Notes under the pieces: generated by a model | Database searches by the model: none | What the model saw: the letters and a program-made list of their open reading frames with translations, nothing else | Told to the model about the DNA's origin: nothing | Part shown: positions 1 through 9,499 of the stretch, piece by piece | Position numbering within the stretch: position 1 is the first letter of the stretch | Layout: each line of letters begins with the position of its first letter | Assembly (NCBI RefSeq): GCF_001941965.1 | Contig: NZ_MKZO01000005.1 | Location: 62,001-126,000 of the forward strand | DNA length: 64,000 nt | Reading direction: 5' to 3' | From: Pseudomonas putida | GTDB lineage: Bacteria > Pseudomonadota > Gammaproteobacteria > Pseudomonadales > Pseudomonadaceae | Made by a program: the position numbers and the translations under genes

Positions 1-670
1 TGTCGTGCATCACCTGACCGGCCTGAAGCTTCTCGCAGCCCAGGCTGATCACCAGTGCTTCACCGCCGAGGTTGGGGTTGCGCGCCAGGTTGCGCACGGT
101 GCGGATCGGGATATAGGCGTCACGGGCGTTGATCGCCACGCCGCAGCCGTAGCTGTGGGTCAGGGCGACCACGTCGTCGACGTTGGGATACTTGGGCAGC
201 AGTTCGTCGCGAATGCGCTTGACCGCGTGGTCGAGCACGCCGGTCACGCACTGCACGGTGGTGGTGATGCCGAGGATATTGCGCGTACCGACGGTGCCGT
301 CGGCGTTGCGATAACCCTCGAAGGTGAAGCCGTCCAGCGGCGGCAGGGCCTCCGGCACCGCATCGCAGCGTGGCAGGCTGTCCAGCTCCGGCGCGGCCGG
401 CATGGCCAGCTGGGTTTCCTTGACCCAACTGCCCTGGACCAGGTCTTCCAGGGCATAGCCGATGATCTGTCCATAGCGGCGCACGGGCTCGCCCTTGGCG
501 ATGGTCACTACCGCCACTTTGTGGCTCTGCGGTACGCCTTCGACCAGGGTCAAGCCATCGGCGAAGCGGGCACCCTCGCCCAGACCGCCGTCATTGACCA
601 CCACCACGACGTTATCGTCGTCGTGCAGGCGTACATAGCGAGGCGAGTCGGAAGTTTCGATCAACTGCAT
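1..670 (-). CDS. garD: galactarate dehydratase, N-terminal part
   Basis: Dehydrates galactarate to 5-keto-4-deoxyglucarate in the cytoplasm, the substrate of the kdgD product upstream. Only the first 223 residues are present and the gene runs off the left edge. The protein follows E. coli GarD closely: an N-terminal SAF-like domain (residues about 1-90) with the [10 protein letters not shown] and [12 protein letters not shown] stretches, then the [20 protein letters not shown] and [10 protein letters not shown] segments of the altronate/galactarate dehydratase domain. The start at 670 gives the family's normal N-terminus. It is the third gene of the kdgD-gudP-garD operon, 80 bp after gudP. 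The long plus-strand frame over it is a GC-bias shadow. Identification is from remembered similarity. Confidence 0.9.
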   Translation of the reverse strand, partial: MQLIETSDSPRYVRLHDDDNVVVVVNDGGLGEGARFADGLTLVEGVPQSHKVAVVTIAKGEPVRRYGQIIGYALEDLVQGSWVKETQLAMPAAPELDSLPRCDAVPEALPPLDGFTFEGYRNADGTVGTRNILGITTTVQCVTGVLDHAVKRIRDELLPKYPNVDDVVALTHSYGCGVAINARDAYIPIRTVRNLARNPNLGGEALVISLGCEKLQAGQVMHD

Positions 671-715
671 GATGGTGCCCTTCTTGTTATTTCCCAGGCT
701 TTGTTCATCCGCGAA

Positions 716-737
716 CGCCCGGCCATAAGGCCGGGCG
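716..737 (-). other. intercistronic hairpin gudP/garD
   Basis: A perfect 9-bp inverted repeat (CGCCCGGCC, loop of 4, GGCCGGGCG) lies in the 80-bp gap between gudP and garD. No T-run follows on the minus strand, so it is unlikely to be a full terminator. An mRNA-stabilising or partially attenuating stem inside the operon is more likely. Confidence 0.5.
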
Positions 738-750
738 CTGCGTGACTTTC

Positions 751-2118
751 TTAGTTCGACGACTCGGCCAGTTTGCCCGATGGCGTCGTTGCTGCTTCAT
801 CCTTCGGGACATCGCGCAGCTCGATACGCTTGATCGGGCCGACGATCACCAGGTAGCTGAACACCGCCACCAGGGCGTTGGCGCCCACGTACACCAGGGC
901 CCATTTGAACGAGCCGGTAGCGCTGATGATGTAGCCGATGATGATCGGCGTGGTGATCGAAGCGATGTTGCCGAAGGTGTTGAACATACCGCCCGACAGG
1001 CCGGCAATCTGCTTCGGCGAGGTGTCCGAGACCATCGCCCAGCCCAGCGCGCCGAGGCCTTTGCCGAAGAACGCCAGGGCCATGATACCGACCACCATCC
1101 ACTCGGCATCCACGTAGTTGCAGATCACCATGGAGGTCGACAGCAGCAGGCCGATGACGATCGGCGCCTTGCGGGCGAAGGTCAGGGAGTTGCCGCGGCG
1201 CAGCAGATGGTCGGAGATCACCCCGCCCAGCACGCCACCGACGAAGCCGCAGATGGCCGGCAGGGAGGCGATGATGCCCGCCTTGAGGATCGACATGCCG
1301 CGCTCCTGCACCAGGTACACGGGGAACCAGGTGAGGAAGAAGTAGGTGATCGCGTTGATGCAGTACTGGCCGAGGTAGACGCCGAGCATCATGCGGCTGG
1401 ACAGCAGCTGCTTGATGTAGCCCCACTTCGGACCGCTGGCGCCAGCTGCCTTGGGCTTGTCCATGTCGACCAGGCCACCGTTCTTCTCGATGTGCTCCAG
1501 TTCCTGGGCACCGATCATCGGGTGTTCCTTGGGGTTGTAGACGACCTTCAGCCAGATCCCGGCGAAGACGATACCCATGGCACCCATGACGATGAATACG
1601 TGCTCCCAGCCCCAGGCGTGGACGATCCAGCCCATCAGCGGGGCGAACAGCACGGTGGCGAAGTATTGCGCGGAGTTGAAGATCGCCGAGGCGGTACCGC
1701 GTTCGGCGGTCGGGAACCAGGCGGCGACGATGCGCGCGTTACCCGGGAACGACGGTGCTTCGGCGAAGCCCACCAGGAAGCGCAGCATGAACAGGGCGAT
1801 GATCGCGTTGGCTACCGGCATGTAGCCGACGAAGCCTTGCAGCACGGTGAACAGCGACCAGGTGAAGATACTGAAGGCGTAGACCTTCTTGGAGCCGAAA
1901 CGGTCGAGCAGCCAACCGCCAGGAATCTGTCCGAGCACATAGGCCCAGCCGAACGCCGAGAAGATATAACCGAGGGTGACAGCATCGATGCCGAGGTCCT
2001 TCTGCAGGCTCGAGCCGGCAATGGAGATGGTTGCACGGTCGGCGTAGTTGATCGTGGTCACCAGGAACAGCATGAACAGGATCAGGTAGCGGACGCGCGT
2101 CTTTTTAGTCGCTTGCAT
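751..2118 (-). CDS. gudP: MFS glucarate/galactarate transporter (GudP/GarP type)
   Basis: Inner-membrane major-facilitator permease of the anion:cation symporter branch, expected to import D-glucarate and galactarate for the flanking enzymes. The 455-residue protein has the usual twelve hydrophobic segments. It opens with a basic N-terminus and the [15 protein letters not shown] segment typical of GudP/GarP/ExuT, and carries the DRFGSK loop between helices 2 and 3. The ATG at 2118 is preferred over the in-frame GTG at 2133, because GGGAG lies 8-9 bases ahead of it. It sits between kdgD and garD on one strand. An A-rich AAGAATAA stretch at 2137-2144 just ahead of the ribosome site resembles a Crc/Hfq target. 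The substrate is inferred from context and similarity. Confidence 0.88.
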   Translation of the reverse strand: MQATKKTRVRYLILFMLFLVTTINYADRATISIAGSSLQKDLGIDAVTLGYIFSAFGWAYVLGQIPGGWLLDRFGSKKVYAFSIFTWSLFTVLQGFVGYMPVANAIIALFMLRFLVGFAEAPSFPGNARIVAAWFPTAERGTASAIFNSAQYFATVLFAPLMGWIVHAWGWEHVFIVMGAMGIVFAGIWLKVVYNPKEHPMIGAQELEHIEKNGGLVDMDKPKAAGASGPKWGYIKQLLSSRMMLGVYLGQYCINAITYFFLTWFPVYLVQERGMSILKAGIIASLPAICGFVGGVLGGVISDHLLRRGNSLTFARKAPIVIGLLLSTSMVICNYVDAEWMVVGIMALAFFGKGLGALGWAMVSDTSPKQIAGLSGGMFNTFGNIASITTPIIIGYIISATGSFKWALVYVGANALVAVFSYLVIVGPIKRIELRDVPKDEAATTPSGKLAESSN

Positions 2119-2166
2119 CGGAAGTACTCCCACTAATTATTCTTGTGCGGGCTCTTGAATTGTAAG

Positions 2167-2191
2167 CCGGAGAGGGGATTTCCCGCTCCGG
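2167..2191 (-). other. hairpin in kdgD-gudP gap
   Basis: Inverted repeat CCGGAG...CTCCGG with a further complementary AGGGGA/TTTCCC core, in the 105-bp space between kdgD and gudP. It could modulate read-through or transcript stability. No U-run accompanies it. Confidence 0.35.
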
Positions 2192-2223
2192 TGTGCGGCG
2201 TTGGGCAGGCCGCGGGGTCAGGC

Positions 2224-3135
2224 TTATTGCGGACCCATCTTGTCCATCAGTGCAGCGAGCATCTCGACTTCTTCAGGGGTCAGGTCAGTCAGCGGGGTAC
2301 GCACCGGACCTGCGTCGTAACCGGCGATCTTGGCGCCAGCCTTGACGATGCTGACGGCGTAGCCGGCCTTGCGGTTACGCAGTTCCAGATACGGCAGGAA
2401 GAAATCGTCGATCAGCTTGCCAACGGTGGCGTGGTCGTCACGGGCGATGGCGTTGTAGAAGTCCATCGCGGTCTTCGGCACGAAGTTGAACACGGCGGAC
2501 GAGTAGACCGGCACGCCCAGGGCCTTGTAGGCGGCAGCATAAACCTCGGCGGTCGGCAGACCACCCAGGTAGCTGAAACGATCGCCCAGGCGGCGACGGA
2601 TCGACACCATCAGCTCGATGTCGCCCAGGCCGTCCTTGTAACCGATCAGGTTCGGGCAACGCTCGGCCAGACGCTCCAGTTGCACGGCGTTCAGGCGGCA
2701 GACGTTGCGGTTGTAGACCACCACACCGATCTTCACCGATTTGCACACGGCTTCGACGTGGGCGGCAACGCCGTCCTGGCTGGCTTCGGTCAGGTAGTGC
2801 GGCAGCAGCAGCAGGCCCTTGGCGCCCAGGCGCTCGGCTTCCTGTGCGTATTCGATGGCCTGGCGGGTCGAGCCACCAACACCAGCGAGGATCGGCACGG
2901 TACGTTCGCAGGTGTCGACGGCAGTCTTGATCACCTGGCTGTATTCGCTGGCGGCCAGCGAGAAGAATTCACCGGTGCCGCCAGCAGCGAACAGGGCGGT
3001 GGCGCCGTACGGGGCGAGCCATTCCAGGCGTTTGATGTAACCGGCCTGATGGAAGTCGCCCTGGGCATTGAAGTCGGTGACAGGGAAAGACAGCAAGCCA
3101 TGGGAGAGGACGGTGCGCAGTTCTTGTGGAGTCAT
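2224..3135 (-). CDS. kdgD: 5-dehydro-4-deoxyglucarate dehydratase
   Basis: Converts 5-keto-4-deoxyglucarate to 2,5-dioxopentanoate (2-oxoglutarate semialdehyde) with loss of water and CO2, feeding the TCA cycle. It is a DHDPS/NAL-family TIM barrel. The Schiff-base lysine is in [10 protein letters not shown] (about Lys167), the GGTGEF substrate-binding motif is near residue 50, and a Tyr sits in the GVVVYNRN strand. An in-frame ATG exists at 3147, but the ATG at 3135 is preferred: it has AGGA about 11 bases upstream and gives the 303-residue length and N-terminus I recall for P. putida KdgD. First gene of the operon with gudP and garD. A perfect operator-like palindrome lies 63 bp upstream. 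Confidence 0.93.
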   Translation of the reverse strand: MTPQELRTVLSHGLLSFPVTDFNAQGDFHQAGYIKRLEWLAPYGATALFAAGGTGEFFSLAASEYSQVIKTAVDTCERTVPILAGVGGSTRQAIEYAQEAERLGAKGLLLLPHYLTEASQDGVAAHVEAVCKSVKIGVVVYNRNVCRLNAVQLERLAERCPNLIGYKDGLGDIELMVSIRRRLGDRFSYLGGLPTAEVYAAAYKALGVPVYSSAVFNFVPKTAMDFYNAIARDDHATVGKLIDDFFLPYLELRNRKAGYAVSIVKAGAKIAGYDAGPVRTPLTDLTPEEVEMLAALMDKMGPQ

Positions 3136-3197
3136 TGTTGTAGGCATCCTGTGGCGCTTGGGTGATGAAGGTAAATGCTTCGAAGTGGATGTAGGTT

Positions 3198-3216
3198 ATC
3201 GTACAAGTTGTACGAT
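3198..3216. promoter_or_regulatory. probable GntR-family operator of the glucarate operon
   Basis: Perfect 19-bp palindrome ATCGTACAA-G-TTGTACGAT upstream of kdgD. The GTACAA/TTGTAC arrangement is typical of FadR-subfamily GntR regulators of sugar-acid operons. The left half reappears exactly at 3358-3366, before the divergent chemoreceptor gene. No GntR regulator gene is in the window. Confidence 0.7.
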
Positions 3217-3357
3217 GACTAGCCCCTTCATAGGGGTAAATCAGCCGGTCGTCTGATCTCAATCGACCGTTTATCCCCTTTTCAGGGCAAAAAATACCCT
3301 CTCCAATCCCCGCCGCACTCAAGAAGGCCGCGGCTTTGCCGATAAACGGGCATCGTT

Positions 3358-3376
3358 ATCGTACAACTATAAGAAC
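3358..3376 (+). promoter_or_regulatory. operator half-site upstream of chemoreceptor
   Basis: ATCGTACAA is identical to the left arm of the palindrome at 3198, preceded by the same TT. The right arm (TATAAGAAC) is degenerate. It lies 24 bp ahead of the chemoreceptor ATG, so bound regulator would interfere with initiation or early elongation. Confidence 0.5.
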
Positions 3377-3399
3377 TGCCCCCAAAAGGATCGCTGCCC

Positions 3400-5025
3400 A
3401 TGAACCTGCGCCACCTGACCATCGCCCGCCGTGCCGGCCTGGGCTTCACCCTTATTTCCCTGCTGGTCGCCCTGCTTGGCGGCTTCGCCGTGGTGCAGAT
3501 GCAGGCCATCCGCCAAAGCGAAGTGGCGGTCGAGACCAACTGGGTGCCGAGCCTGCGGGTGATCAGCGATACCCGCGAGATCATGCTGCGCATCCGCACC
3601 ATCTCCCTGCGCATGGCCCTCGACCCGGACCCGGCCAACACCGCCACCTACCAGGGCCAGATGGACGTGCGCCTGAAGGACCTGGACAGCAAGCTGGCGG
3701 TGCTCGATGCCTTTATCGACACTCCGGAGGAAAAGGCCCTGGCCCAGGCCTTCCGCAGCAGCCTGGCGGAATACCGCAACGGCCTCGACCGCTCCTTCGA
3801 ACTGGCCCGGCAGAAAGACCTCGCCGGCCTGAACAAGCTGCTGCTGGTGGACATGAAGCAGGTGGTGGAAAACTCGGGCAAGGCCCTGGCCGACTTCGGC
3901 GACCTCTATGGCAAGCAGATCGACGCCGAGGGCAAGGCCGCCGAAGCCCAGTACGACCGCTCGCTGCAGATCATCATCGTGTTCGTGGTGATCGCCGCCC
4001 TGGCCACCATCGCCCTGGCCCTGTGGCTGACCCGCGGCATCGTCCGTCCGCTGGAGCGCGCCGTGCGCACCGCCGAGCATGTCGCCGAGGGTGACCTGAC
4101 CCAGCAGATCCACGTGGAGGGCAATGACGAAGTGACCCGCCTGCAGCGTGCCCTGCAACAGATGCAGGACAACCTGCGCTCGGCCATGCGCCATATCAGC
4201 GACTCCGCCACCCAGCTGGCCTCCGCCGCCACCGAACTGAACTCGGTCACCGAAGACAGCTACCGTGGCCTGCACCAACAGAATGCCGAAATCGAACAGG
4301 CCGCCACCGCCGTCAATGAGATGACCTCGGCGGTGGAAGAAGTGGCGCGCAATGCCGCCTCGACCTGCGACGCCTCCAGCCAGACCAGCGACTCCGCCCG
4401 CGCCGGGCAGACCCGGGTCATGGAAACCGTGCAATCGATCCAGACCCTGACCCACGATGTGCAAGGCACTGCCGGCCTGGTGCGCAACCTGGTGGACCAG
4501 TCCCAGGACATCGGCAAGGTCCTCGACGTGATCCGCGCCATCGCCGAGCAGACCAACCTGCTGGCCCTCAACGCCGCCATCGAGGCGGCCCGGGCCGGTG
4601 AGTCCGGGCGTGGCTTCGCCGTGGTCGCCGACGAGGTCCGCGCTCTCGCCCACCGCACCCAGCAATCCACCCTGGAAATCGATGGCATGGTCACCGCGAT
4701 CCGCAGCGGTTCGTCCAAGGCCCTGGAGTCGATGCTCGGCAGTTGCGAGCGCGCCGAATCCACCCTGGAGATGGCCCGGGGTGCCGGCGACTCGCTGGTG
4801 CAGATCACCGACTCGGTCAGCCAGATCTCCGACCGCAACCTGGTCATCGCCAGCGCCGCCGAGGAGCAGGCCCAGGTGGCCCGCGAGGTGGACCGCAACA
4901 TCGTCAATATCCGCGACCTGTCCAGCGAGTCGACCCAGGGCGCCAACCAGATCAGCGCGTCGAGCAACGAGCTGTCGCGGCTGGCCGAAGACCTCAACCA
5001 GGTCGTCGCGCGCTTCCGGATCTGA
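3400..5025 (+). CDS. methyl-accepting chemotaxis protein with 4-helix-bundle sensor
   Basis: Inner-membrane chemoreceptor of 541 residues. TM1 is about residues 12-32, a periplasmic helical domain of about 155 residues follows (4HB_MCP type by length and helical content), TM2 is about 189-210, HAMP about 210-263, then the coiled-coil signalling domain. The hairpin tip is conserved ([19 protein letters not shown] from residue 383), so it should couple to CheA/CheW. There is no C-terminal CheR-tethering pentapeptide. It is divergent from the glucarate operon and carries a half-copy of that operon's operator, which suggests a ligand among glucarate, galactarate or related sugar acids. The ligand is inference only. 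Confidence 0.9.
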   Translation: MNLRHLTIARRAGLGFTLISLLVALLGGFAVVQMQAIRQSEVAVETNWVPSLRVISDTREIMLRIRTISLRMALDPDPANTATYQGQMDVRLKDLDSKLAVLDAFIDTPEEKALAQAFRSSLAEYRNGLDRSFELARQKDLAGLNKLLLVDMKQVVENSGKALADFGDLYGKQIDAEGKAAEAQYDRSLQIIIVFVVIAALATIALALWLTRGIVRPLERAVRTAEHVAEGDLTQQIHVEGNDEVTRLQRALQQMQDNLRSAMRHISDSATQLASAATELNSVTEDSYRGLHQQNAEIEQAATAVNEMTSAVEEVARNAASTCDASSQTSDSARAGQTRVMETVQSIQTLTHDVQGTAGLVRNLVDQSQDIGKVLDVIRAIAEQTNLLALNAAIEAARAGESGRGFAVVADEVRALAHRTQQSTLEIDGMVTAIRSGSSKALESMLGSCERAESTLEMARGAGDSLVQITDSVSQISDRNLVIASAAEEQAQVAREVDRNIVNIRDLSSESTQGANQISASSNELSRLAEDLNQVVARFRI

Positions 5026-5059
5026 TCAAATAGCCGTCCTCACTCCAGGGACGGCGAGC

Positions 5060-5941
5060 ATGGACACCTTCACCCTGATGCGCTCCTTTCGGCGCATCGT
5101 CGAACTGGGCGGCCTGGGCAAGGCGGCGGAAGACCTCGATCTTTCCGCCGCCGGCCTGAGCAAGCAACTGCGCACGCTGGAAGACCACCTCGGCACCGTG
5201 CTGCTGCAACGCACCACCCGCCGCCAGAGCCTGACCGCCAGCGGTCAGGCCTATTACGAACGCTGCTGCGAGCTGCTCGACCAGCTCGACCAGCTGGAGC
5301 GCTCGGTGCACCAGGCAGCGCAGCGCATCAGCGGCAAGCTGCGGGTCAATGCGCCGCTGTCCTTCGCCTTGAGCACCCTGGCGCCGGTGCTGGCCGGGTT
5401 TCTCGAAGCACATCCCGGAGTGGAGCTGGACCTGGTGATGGAGGATCGCCTGGTCGAGGCGGTCAGCCAGGGCTTCGATGTTTCGATCCGTCTCGCACCG
5501 GGGCTGGCCGATTCTTCGCTGGTCGCCAAACGCCTGGGCTCGCTGCGCCAGGTTCTGTGCGCCGCTCCCGGCTATCTGCAACGGCACGGGCAGCCTGCCG
5601 GCCCCGACGATCTGAGCGGGCATGCGCAACTGCACTACAGCCTCAGCCAGCAAGCCGGCGCTGCGCCGGAGCAGGCCCCAAGGGTGACGGTCAACAACAG
5701 CCTGATGCTGCGCGAGCTGCTGATCGCCGGACTGGGCATCGGCTGGCTGCCCTCCTTCCTGGCCGATGCCCCATTGGCCGACGGGCGCCTGCTGCGGGTG
5801 TTCCCCGAGCAGCAGGACAGCGCCCGCCAGGTCTACGCCGTCTACCCCAGCAGCCGCCATTTGCTGCCACGGGTGCGGGCCTTCGTCGATTACCTGGCCG
5901 AGCACCTGCCCGCCGCCATGGGTAGCGATTATCAACCCTGA
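5060..5941 (+). CDS. LysR-family transcriptional regulator
   Basis: A 293-residue LTTR with an N-terminal winged helix-turn-helix (residues about 1-60, containing GKAAEDLDLSAAGLSKQLRT and the LLQRTTRRQSLT wing), a linker helix, then a periplasmic-binding-protein-like effector domain. The subtype resembles the CrgA/DsdC-like LysR proteins that begin MDTF. The open frame extends far upstream through the chemoreceptor gene, but the ATG at 5060 gives the normal LTTR N-terminus. It follows the chemoreceptor by 34 bp in the same direction and precedes the cyclase-family gene. The target is unknown; self-regulation or the downstream gene are the usual options. Confidence 0.88.
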   Translation: MDTFTLMRSFRRIVELGGLGKAAEDLDLSAAGLSKQLRTLEDHLGTVLLQRTTRRQSLTASGQAYYERCCELLDQLDQLERSVHQAAQRISGKLRVNAPLSFALSTLAPVLAGFLEAHPGVELDLVMEDRLVEAVSQGFDVSIRLAPGLADSSLVAKRLGSLRQVLCAAPGYLQRHGQPAGPDDLSGHAQLHYSLSQQAGAAPEQAPRVTVNNSLMLRELLIAGLGIGWLPSFLADAPLADGRLLRVFPEQQDSARQVYAVYPSSRHLLPRVRAFVDYLAEHLPAAMGSDYQP

Positions 5942-6118
5942 GCGAAATATCCCTGCACCGCCGGCACCTTAATCCGGCCGGGCATCGCCCCTAGACTGGC
6001 TGCACTTCGTCGGGCCCGACGCAGCCTCAACCCTTCCGCCCCGCCCTGTTGCCGTGGCCGCCGCTGGCGCGCCAGGGAACCGTCGCGTCGGGGCACTGGC
6101 GAAACAGGAACGACGCTC

Positions 6119-7096
6119 ATGAACACCCCACTGCTTGCCACCCTGCTGGCCCTGGCCCTGACCAGTGCCGTCCATGCAAATGAGGCGCCGAAAGTCGGCA
6201 CCAGCCCCTGGGGCCCGGACGACGAGATCGGCCGGCTCAACCTGATCACCGACAAATCCCGCACGGCGGTAATGGCGCGGGTCGACGCAACGAAAGTCTA
6301 CGACCTCGCCACCGAGTACTACATCGGCATGCCCAGCTGGCAAGCCGCAGGCGATCCCCACTACCAGTTCTGGATGACCCACACCCCGCGCGGCACCGTG
6401 GTCGACGACCCGCTCGGCGTCGGTCACGAAATGAATGCCCTGCGCAGCTACACCGGCACTGCGTTCTCCATGTACGGCCACACCGGCACGCACATCGACG
6501 CGCTCAACCACTTCGGCATCGACGGCAAGATCTGGAACAACTTCAGCGCCGACGAGCACCTCGGCGACCGCGGCTGGCAAAAGACCGGCGTGGAAAAATT
6601 CCCGCCATTGGTCGCCCGTGGCGTGCTGATCGATGTCGCGGCTGCCAGGGGCGTGGACATGCTGCCGGACGATTACCGCATCACCCGCAGCGATCTGCAG
6701 GACGCCCTCAAGCGCCAGGGCACCGAGCTGCAGCGCGGCGATATCGTGCTCATCCGTACCGGCCGGATGAAGCTCTACGATCAGCCCCAGGCCTATATGC
6801 GCCAGTCACCGGGCATGGGCCTGGACGCCGCGCGCTACCTGGTGGAGGAAGGCAAGGCGATGATCCTCGGCGCCGACAATCTCAGCTTCGAGGCTTTCCC
6901 TTCGGAGGTCGCCGATGATTATGTACCGCTGCACACCTACCTGCTGGCGCAGAAAGGCGTGCCGATCATGGAACTGGTGGCGCTGGACGACCTGGCCCGG
7001 GACAAGGTCTACGAGTTCGCCTTTATCGGCGGTCCGCTGAAAATCCGGGGCGGCGACTCGGCGCCGCTGCGTCCACTGGCCATGCCACTGCGCTAG
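6119..7096 (+). CDS. periplasmic cyclase-family (kynurenine formamidase-like) protein
   Basis: A 325-residue protein of the cyclase/KynB fold (PF04199). A Sec signal peptide covers residues 1 to about 20 (cleavage after VHA), so it is probably periplasmic, unlike cytoplasmic KynB. The family metal motif is seen as MYGHTGTHIDALNHF (HxGTHxDxxxHF, Mn/Zn ligands), with a further GADNLSFEAFP segment. The natural substrate cannot be told: members hydrolyse N-formylkynurenine, isatin or amides, or act as polyketide cyclases. A possible SD, AGGAA, precedes the ATG. The convergent AraC gene shares its stop-codon bases (7093-7096). The 177-bp upstream gap shows no other gene. Confidence 0.8.
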   Translation: MNTPLLATLLALALTSAVHANEAPKVGTSPWGPDDEIGRLNLITDKSRTAVMARVDATKVYDLATEYYIGMPSWQAAGDPHYQFWMTHTPRGTVVDDPLGVGHEMNALRSYTGTAFSMYGHTGTHIDALNHFGIDGKIWNNFSADEHLGDRGWQKTGVEKFPPLVARGVLIDVAAARGVDMLPDDYRITRSDLQDALKRQGTELQRGDIVLIRTGRMKLYDQPQAYMRQSPGMGLDAARYLVEEGKAMILGADNLSFEAFPSEVADDYVPLHTYLLAQKGVPIMELVALDDLARDKVYEFAFIGGPLKIRGGDSAPLRPLAMPLR

Positions 7097-7875
7097 AGAC
7101 GGGCGGCCCAGGCACCTGGCGTGGTGCCGTACTGACGCTGAAACAAGGCAATGAACGCCGACACCGAGTCATAGCCCAGCTCGTTGGCCACCGCGGTGAC
7201 GCTGCCACCCTGCTCCAGCATCGGCAGCGCCGCCAGCAGGCGCAGGCGTTGGCGCCAGGTCTGGAAGGGCATCTGCGTCTGCGCCTGGAACAGCCGCGCC
7301 AGGGTCCGGCGCGAGGCACCGACCAGTTGCGCCCAGTCCTCGATGCTGCGGTTGTCTTCAGGGGTCATCTGCAAGGCATCGGTGATCCGCCGCAGGCGCG
7401 GGTCGCTGGGCAGCGGCAGGCTGAAGGGCGCCTCCGGCAACTCGCGGATCTCGTCCACCAGCACCTGCAGCAGCCGCGCCTGCGGGCTGTGCTCCGGATA
7501 GTCGTTGCCGAAGCTGCTGGCTTTGCCGATCAGCTCCCGCACCAACGGCGTGACCTGCACCACGCAGCACTCACGCCGGTAACCGTTGAGCACCGCATCG
7601 CTCAGGTACAGGCTGCGAAAGGCCAGGGTGCGCTCGCTGTACACCGTGTGGCGCAGGCCGGCGGGAATCCACATGCCGCATTGCGGCGGCAGGAGGAAAT
7701 TGTGCTGCTCGGTCAGCACTTGCATGCTCCCGGCGCCCGCGTAGGTGAACTGCACCCAGTCATGGCTGTGCATGGCGATCCGGTACCCCGCCGGGATATC
7801 GAACATGCGCCCGTGCACCGGTCGCTCCAGTTGCTCCGGCACGGGCGGCACGAAGTCTTGTCCCGTCTGCTGCAT
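7093..7875 (-). CDS. AraC-family regulator with cupin sensor domain
   Basis: A 260-residue regulator with an N-terminal cupin-like ligand-binding domain (residues about 15-95, IAMHSHDWVQFTYAGAG and LPPQCGMWIPAG segments) and a C-terminal double helix-turn-helix (about 165-258, ending in SVSAFIALFQRQYGTTPGAW). The ATG at 7875 is chosen over longer upstream frames because AGGGGA lies 7 bases before it and the N-terminus then matches this subfamily. It is convergent with the cyclase gene, overlapping at the stop codons, and divergent from panB across 82 bp, so panB or the gene itself are candidate targets. The effector is unknown. Confidence 0.87.
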   Translation of the reverse strand: MQQTGQDFVPPVPEQLERPVHGRMFDIPAGYRIAMHSHDWVQFTYAGAGSMQVLTEQHNFLLPPQCGMWIPAGLRHTVYSERTLAFRSLYLSDAVLNGYRRECCVVQVTPLVRELIGKASSFGNDYPEHSPQARLLQVLVDEIRELPEAPFSLPLPSDPRLRRITDALQMTPEDNRSIEDWAQLVGASRRTLARLFQAQTQMPFQTWRQRLRLLAALPMLEQGGSVTAVANELGYDSVSAFIALFQRQYGTTPGAWAARL

Positions 7876-7957
7876 TGATCGTCCCCTTTGCTCAAGTGAG
7901 CCACTGATGCCGATGTTAGCCTGCGCCGCGTCTGGTTGAACAACAGGAGTTTCATCA

Positions 7958-8779
7958 ATGAGCACGCAGATCCAGCAAGGCCGCCTGAGCATCCCCGTCA
8001 TCCGCCAGCGCAAGGGCGCCGGCAGCCTGGTGGCGCTGACCGCCTACAGCCTGCCGATGGCACGCTGGGTCGATGCCCATGCCGACGTGATCATCGTCGG
8101 CGACTCGGTGGGCATGGTGCTGTACGGCATGCCCAGTACCCTGGGCGTCACCCTCGAGATGATGATTGCCCACGGCCAGGCGGTGATGCGCGGCGCACAG
8201 CGCGCCTGCGTGGTGGTGGACCTGCCGTTCGGCAGCTATCAGGCCTCGCTGGAGCAGGCCTTCATGAATGCCGCGAAGGTGCTGCGCGAAACCGGCGCCC
8301 AGGGCGTCAAGCTGGAAGGCGGCGAGGAGATGGCCGGGACCGTGGCCTATCTGGTCAAGCGCGGGATTCCGGTGATGGCCCATGTCGGACTGATGCCACA
8401 GCAGGTGAATGCGCTGGGCGGGTTCAAGGCCCAGGGGCGGGACGAGCAGAGCGCGGCGCGGGTTCGCCGTGATGCCCTGGCGATGCAGGCGGCGGGGGCA
8501 TTCTCTGTCGTTCTCGAAGGCATTGCCGAGCCGCTGGCCCGGGCGCTGAGCGAGGAGCTGGAGATTCCCACCATTGGTATCGGTGCTTCACCGGCTTGTG
8601 ACGGCCAGGTGCTGGTGACCGAGGACTTGCTGGGGCTGTTCGGCGAATACCAGCCGCGCTTCGTCAAGCGTTACGCCGAGCTGGGCAGGGTGATCGACCA
8701 GGCGCTGGGCGAGTATGCCCGGGAGGTGCGTGGCGGGCAGTTCCCCGGGCTGGAGCACTGCTTCAAGGCGGCGGGTTGA
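7958..8779 (+). CDS. panB: 3-methyl-2-oxobutanoate hydroxymethyltransferase (PanB), stand-alone copy
   Basis: Transfers a hydroxymethyl group from methylene-tetrahydrofolate to 2-oxoisovalerate, giving ketopantoate for pantothenate and CoA. The 273-residue TIM barrel keeps the family landmarks: [10 protein letters not shown], the metal-binding VGDSVGM and DLPFGSY segments, KLEGGEE, GLMPQ, the catalytic-glutamate region VLEGIAE and [12 protein letters not shown]. The RBS is AGGAG before the ATG. No panC or panD is next to it. Pseudomonads normally carry panBC beside pcnB/folK, so this is probably a second, divergent PanB, and a related 2-oxoacid could be the substrate. It is divergent from the AraC gene and 39 bp ahead of an Lrp gene. 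Confidence 0.82.
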   Translation: MSTQIQQGRLSIPVIRQRKGAGSLVALTAYSLPMARWVDAHADVIIVGDSVGMVLYGMPSTLGVTLEMMIAHGQAVMRGAQRACVVVDLPFGSYQASLEQAFMNAAKVLRETGAQGVKLEGGEEMAGTVAYLVKRGIPVMAHVGLMPQQVNALGGFKAQGRDEQSAARVRRDALAMQAAGAFSVVLEGIAEPLARALSEELEIPTIGIGASPACDGQVLVTEDLLGLFGEYQPRFVKRYAELGRVIDQALGEYAREVRGGQFPGLEHCFKAAG

Positions 8780-8818
8780 GTACACTGGGGCGGTCTTCGC
8801 CTTGCCCTTGAGAAGCCC

Positions 8819-9280
8819 ATGTCCGACAGCCGCACCCTCGCCCTCGACGAAATCGACCGCCAGTTGATCGCCGCCCTGCAGATCAACGCCCGCGAAAGCG
8901 TCGCTACCCTCGCCCGGCAACTGGGCATTGCCCGCACCACGGTGACCTCACGGATCGCCCGGCTGGAGAAGAGCAAGGTCATCAGTGGTTATGGCGTGCG
9001 GCTCGGGCAGCGGGTGATCGATGGCGGGTTGCAGGCCTATGTGGGTATTACCGTGCAGCCCCGGGCCGGGCGCGAGATCGTGCGGCGACTGAGTGCAATG
9101 GGGCAGGTGCAGCAGCTGTGTGCAGTGAGCGGGGAATTCGACTATGTGGCCTGGCTGAGAAGTGATTCGCCGGAGCAACTGGATCAGTTGCTGGACCAGA
9201 TCGGCAGCCTGGAGGGGGTGGAGAAGACCACCACTTCCATCATTCTCAGCAGCAAGGTGGATCGGGGGCAGCCTGTTTGA
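8819..9280 (+). CDS. Lrp/AsnC-family transcriptional regulator
   Basis: A 153-residue regulator with an N-terminal winged helix-turn-helix (LDEIDRQLIAALQINARESV, then the TTVTSRIARLEKSKVI recognition region) and a C-terminal RAM/ACT effector domain (GLQAYVGITVQP ... CAVSGEFDYVAWL). Such proteins usually sense amino acids. It lies in the same direction as, and 219 bp before, davBA, so it is a candidate lysine- or 5-aminovalerate-responsive regulator. I recall the same neighbour order in P. putida. The role is inference. Confidence 0.88.
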   Translation: MSDSRTLALDEIDRQLIAALQINARESVATLARQLGIARTTVTSRIARLEKSKVISGYGVRLGQRVIDGGLQAYVGITVQPRAGREIVRRLSAMGQVQQLCAVSGEFDYVAWLRSDSPEQLDQLLDQIGSLEGVEKTTTSIILSSKVDRGQPV

Positions 9281-9295
9281 TCGGTGGTGCTCCCA

Positions 9296-9322
9296 ATCGC
9301 TGGCAAGCCAGCTCCCACAGGG
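9296..9322 (+). repeat. single REP element (family 1)
   Basis: Sequence ATCGCTGGCAAGCCAGCTCC then CACAGGG, an isolated copy of the family found as inverted pairs elsewhere in the window. It contains the CTGGCAAGCCAG internal palindrome. It lies in the 219-bp gap between the Lrp gene and davB; the rest of that gap has no gene and should hold the davB promoter. Confidence 0.85.
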
Positions 9323-9499
9323 ACCGTGTGCACCGCTGAACCTGTTGGCTGTCACTATGTAAAAAACCATGGTCATATCGACCAATAAACCCACAAAACG
9401 ACAACACTCTGCATCTTAATAACGAACATCCACCTCCCTAAAATTGACCCCAGGCATTTCCTATACTCAGGCTCCCCAGCCCCCTGGCAGGTCACCTCC

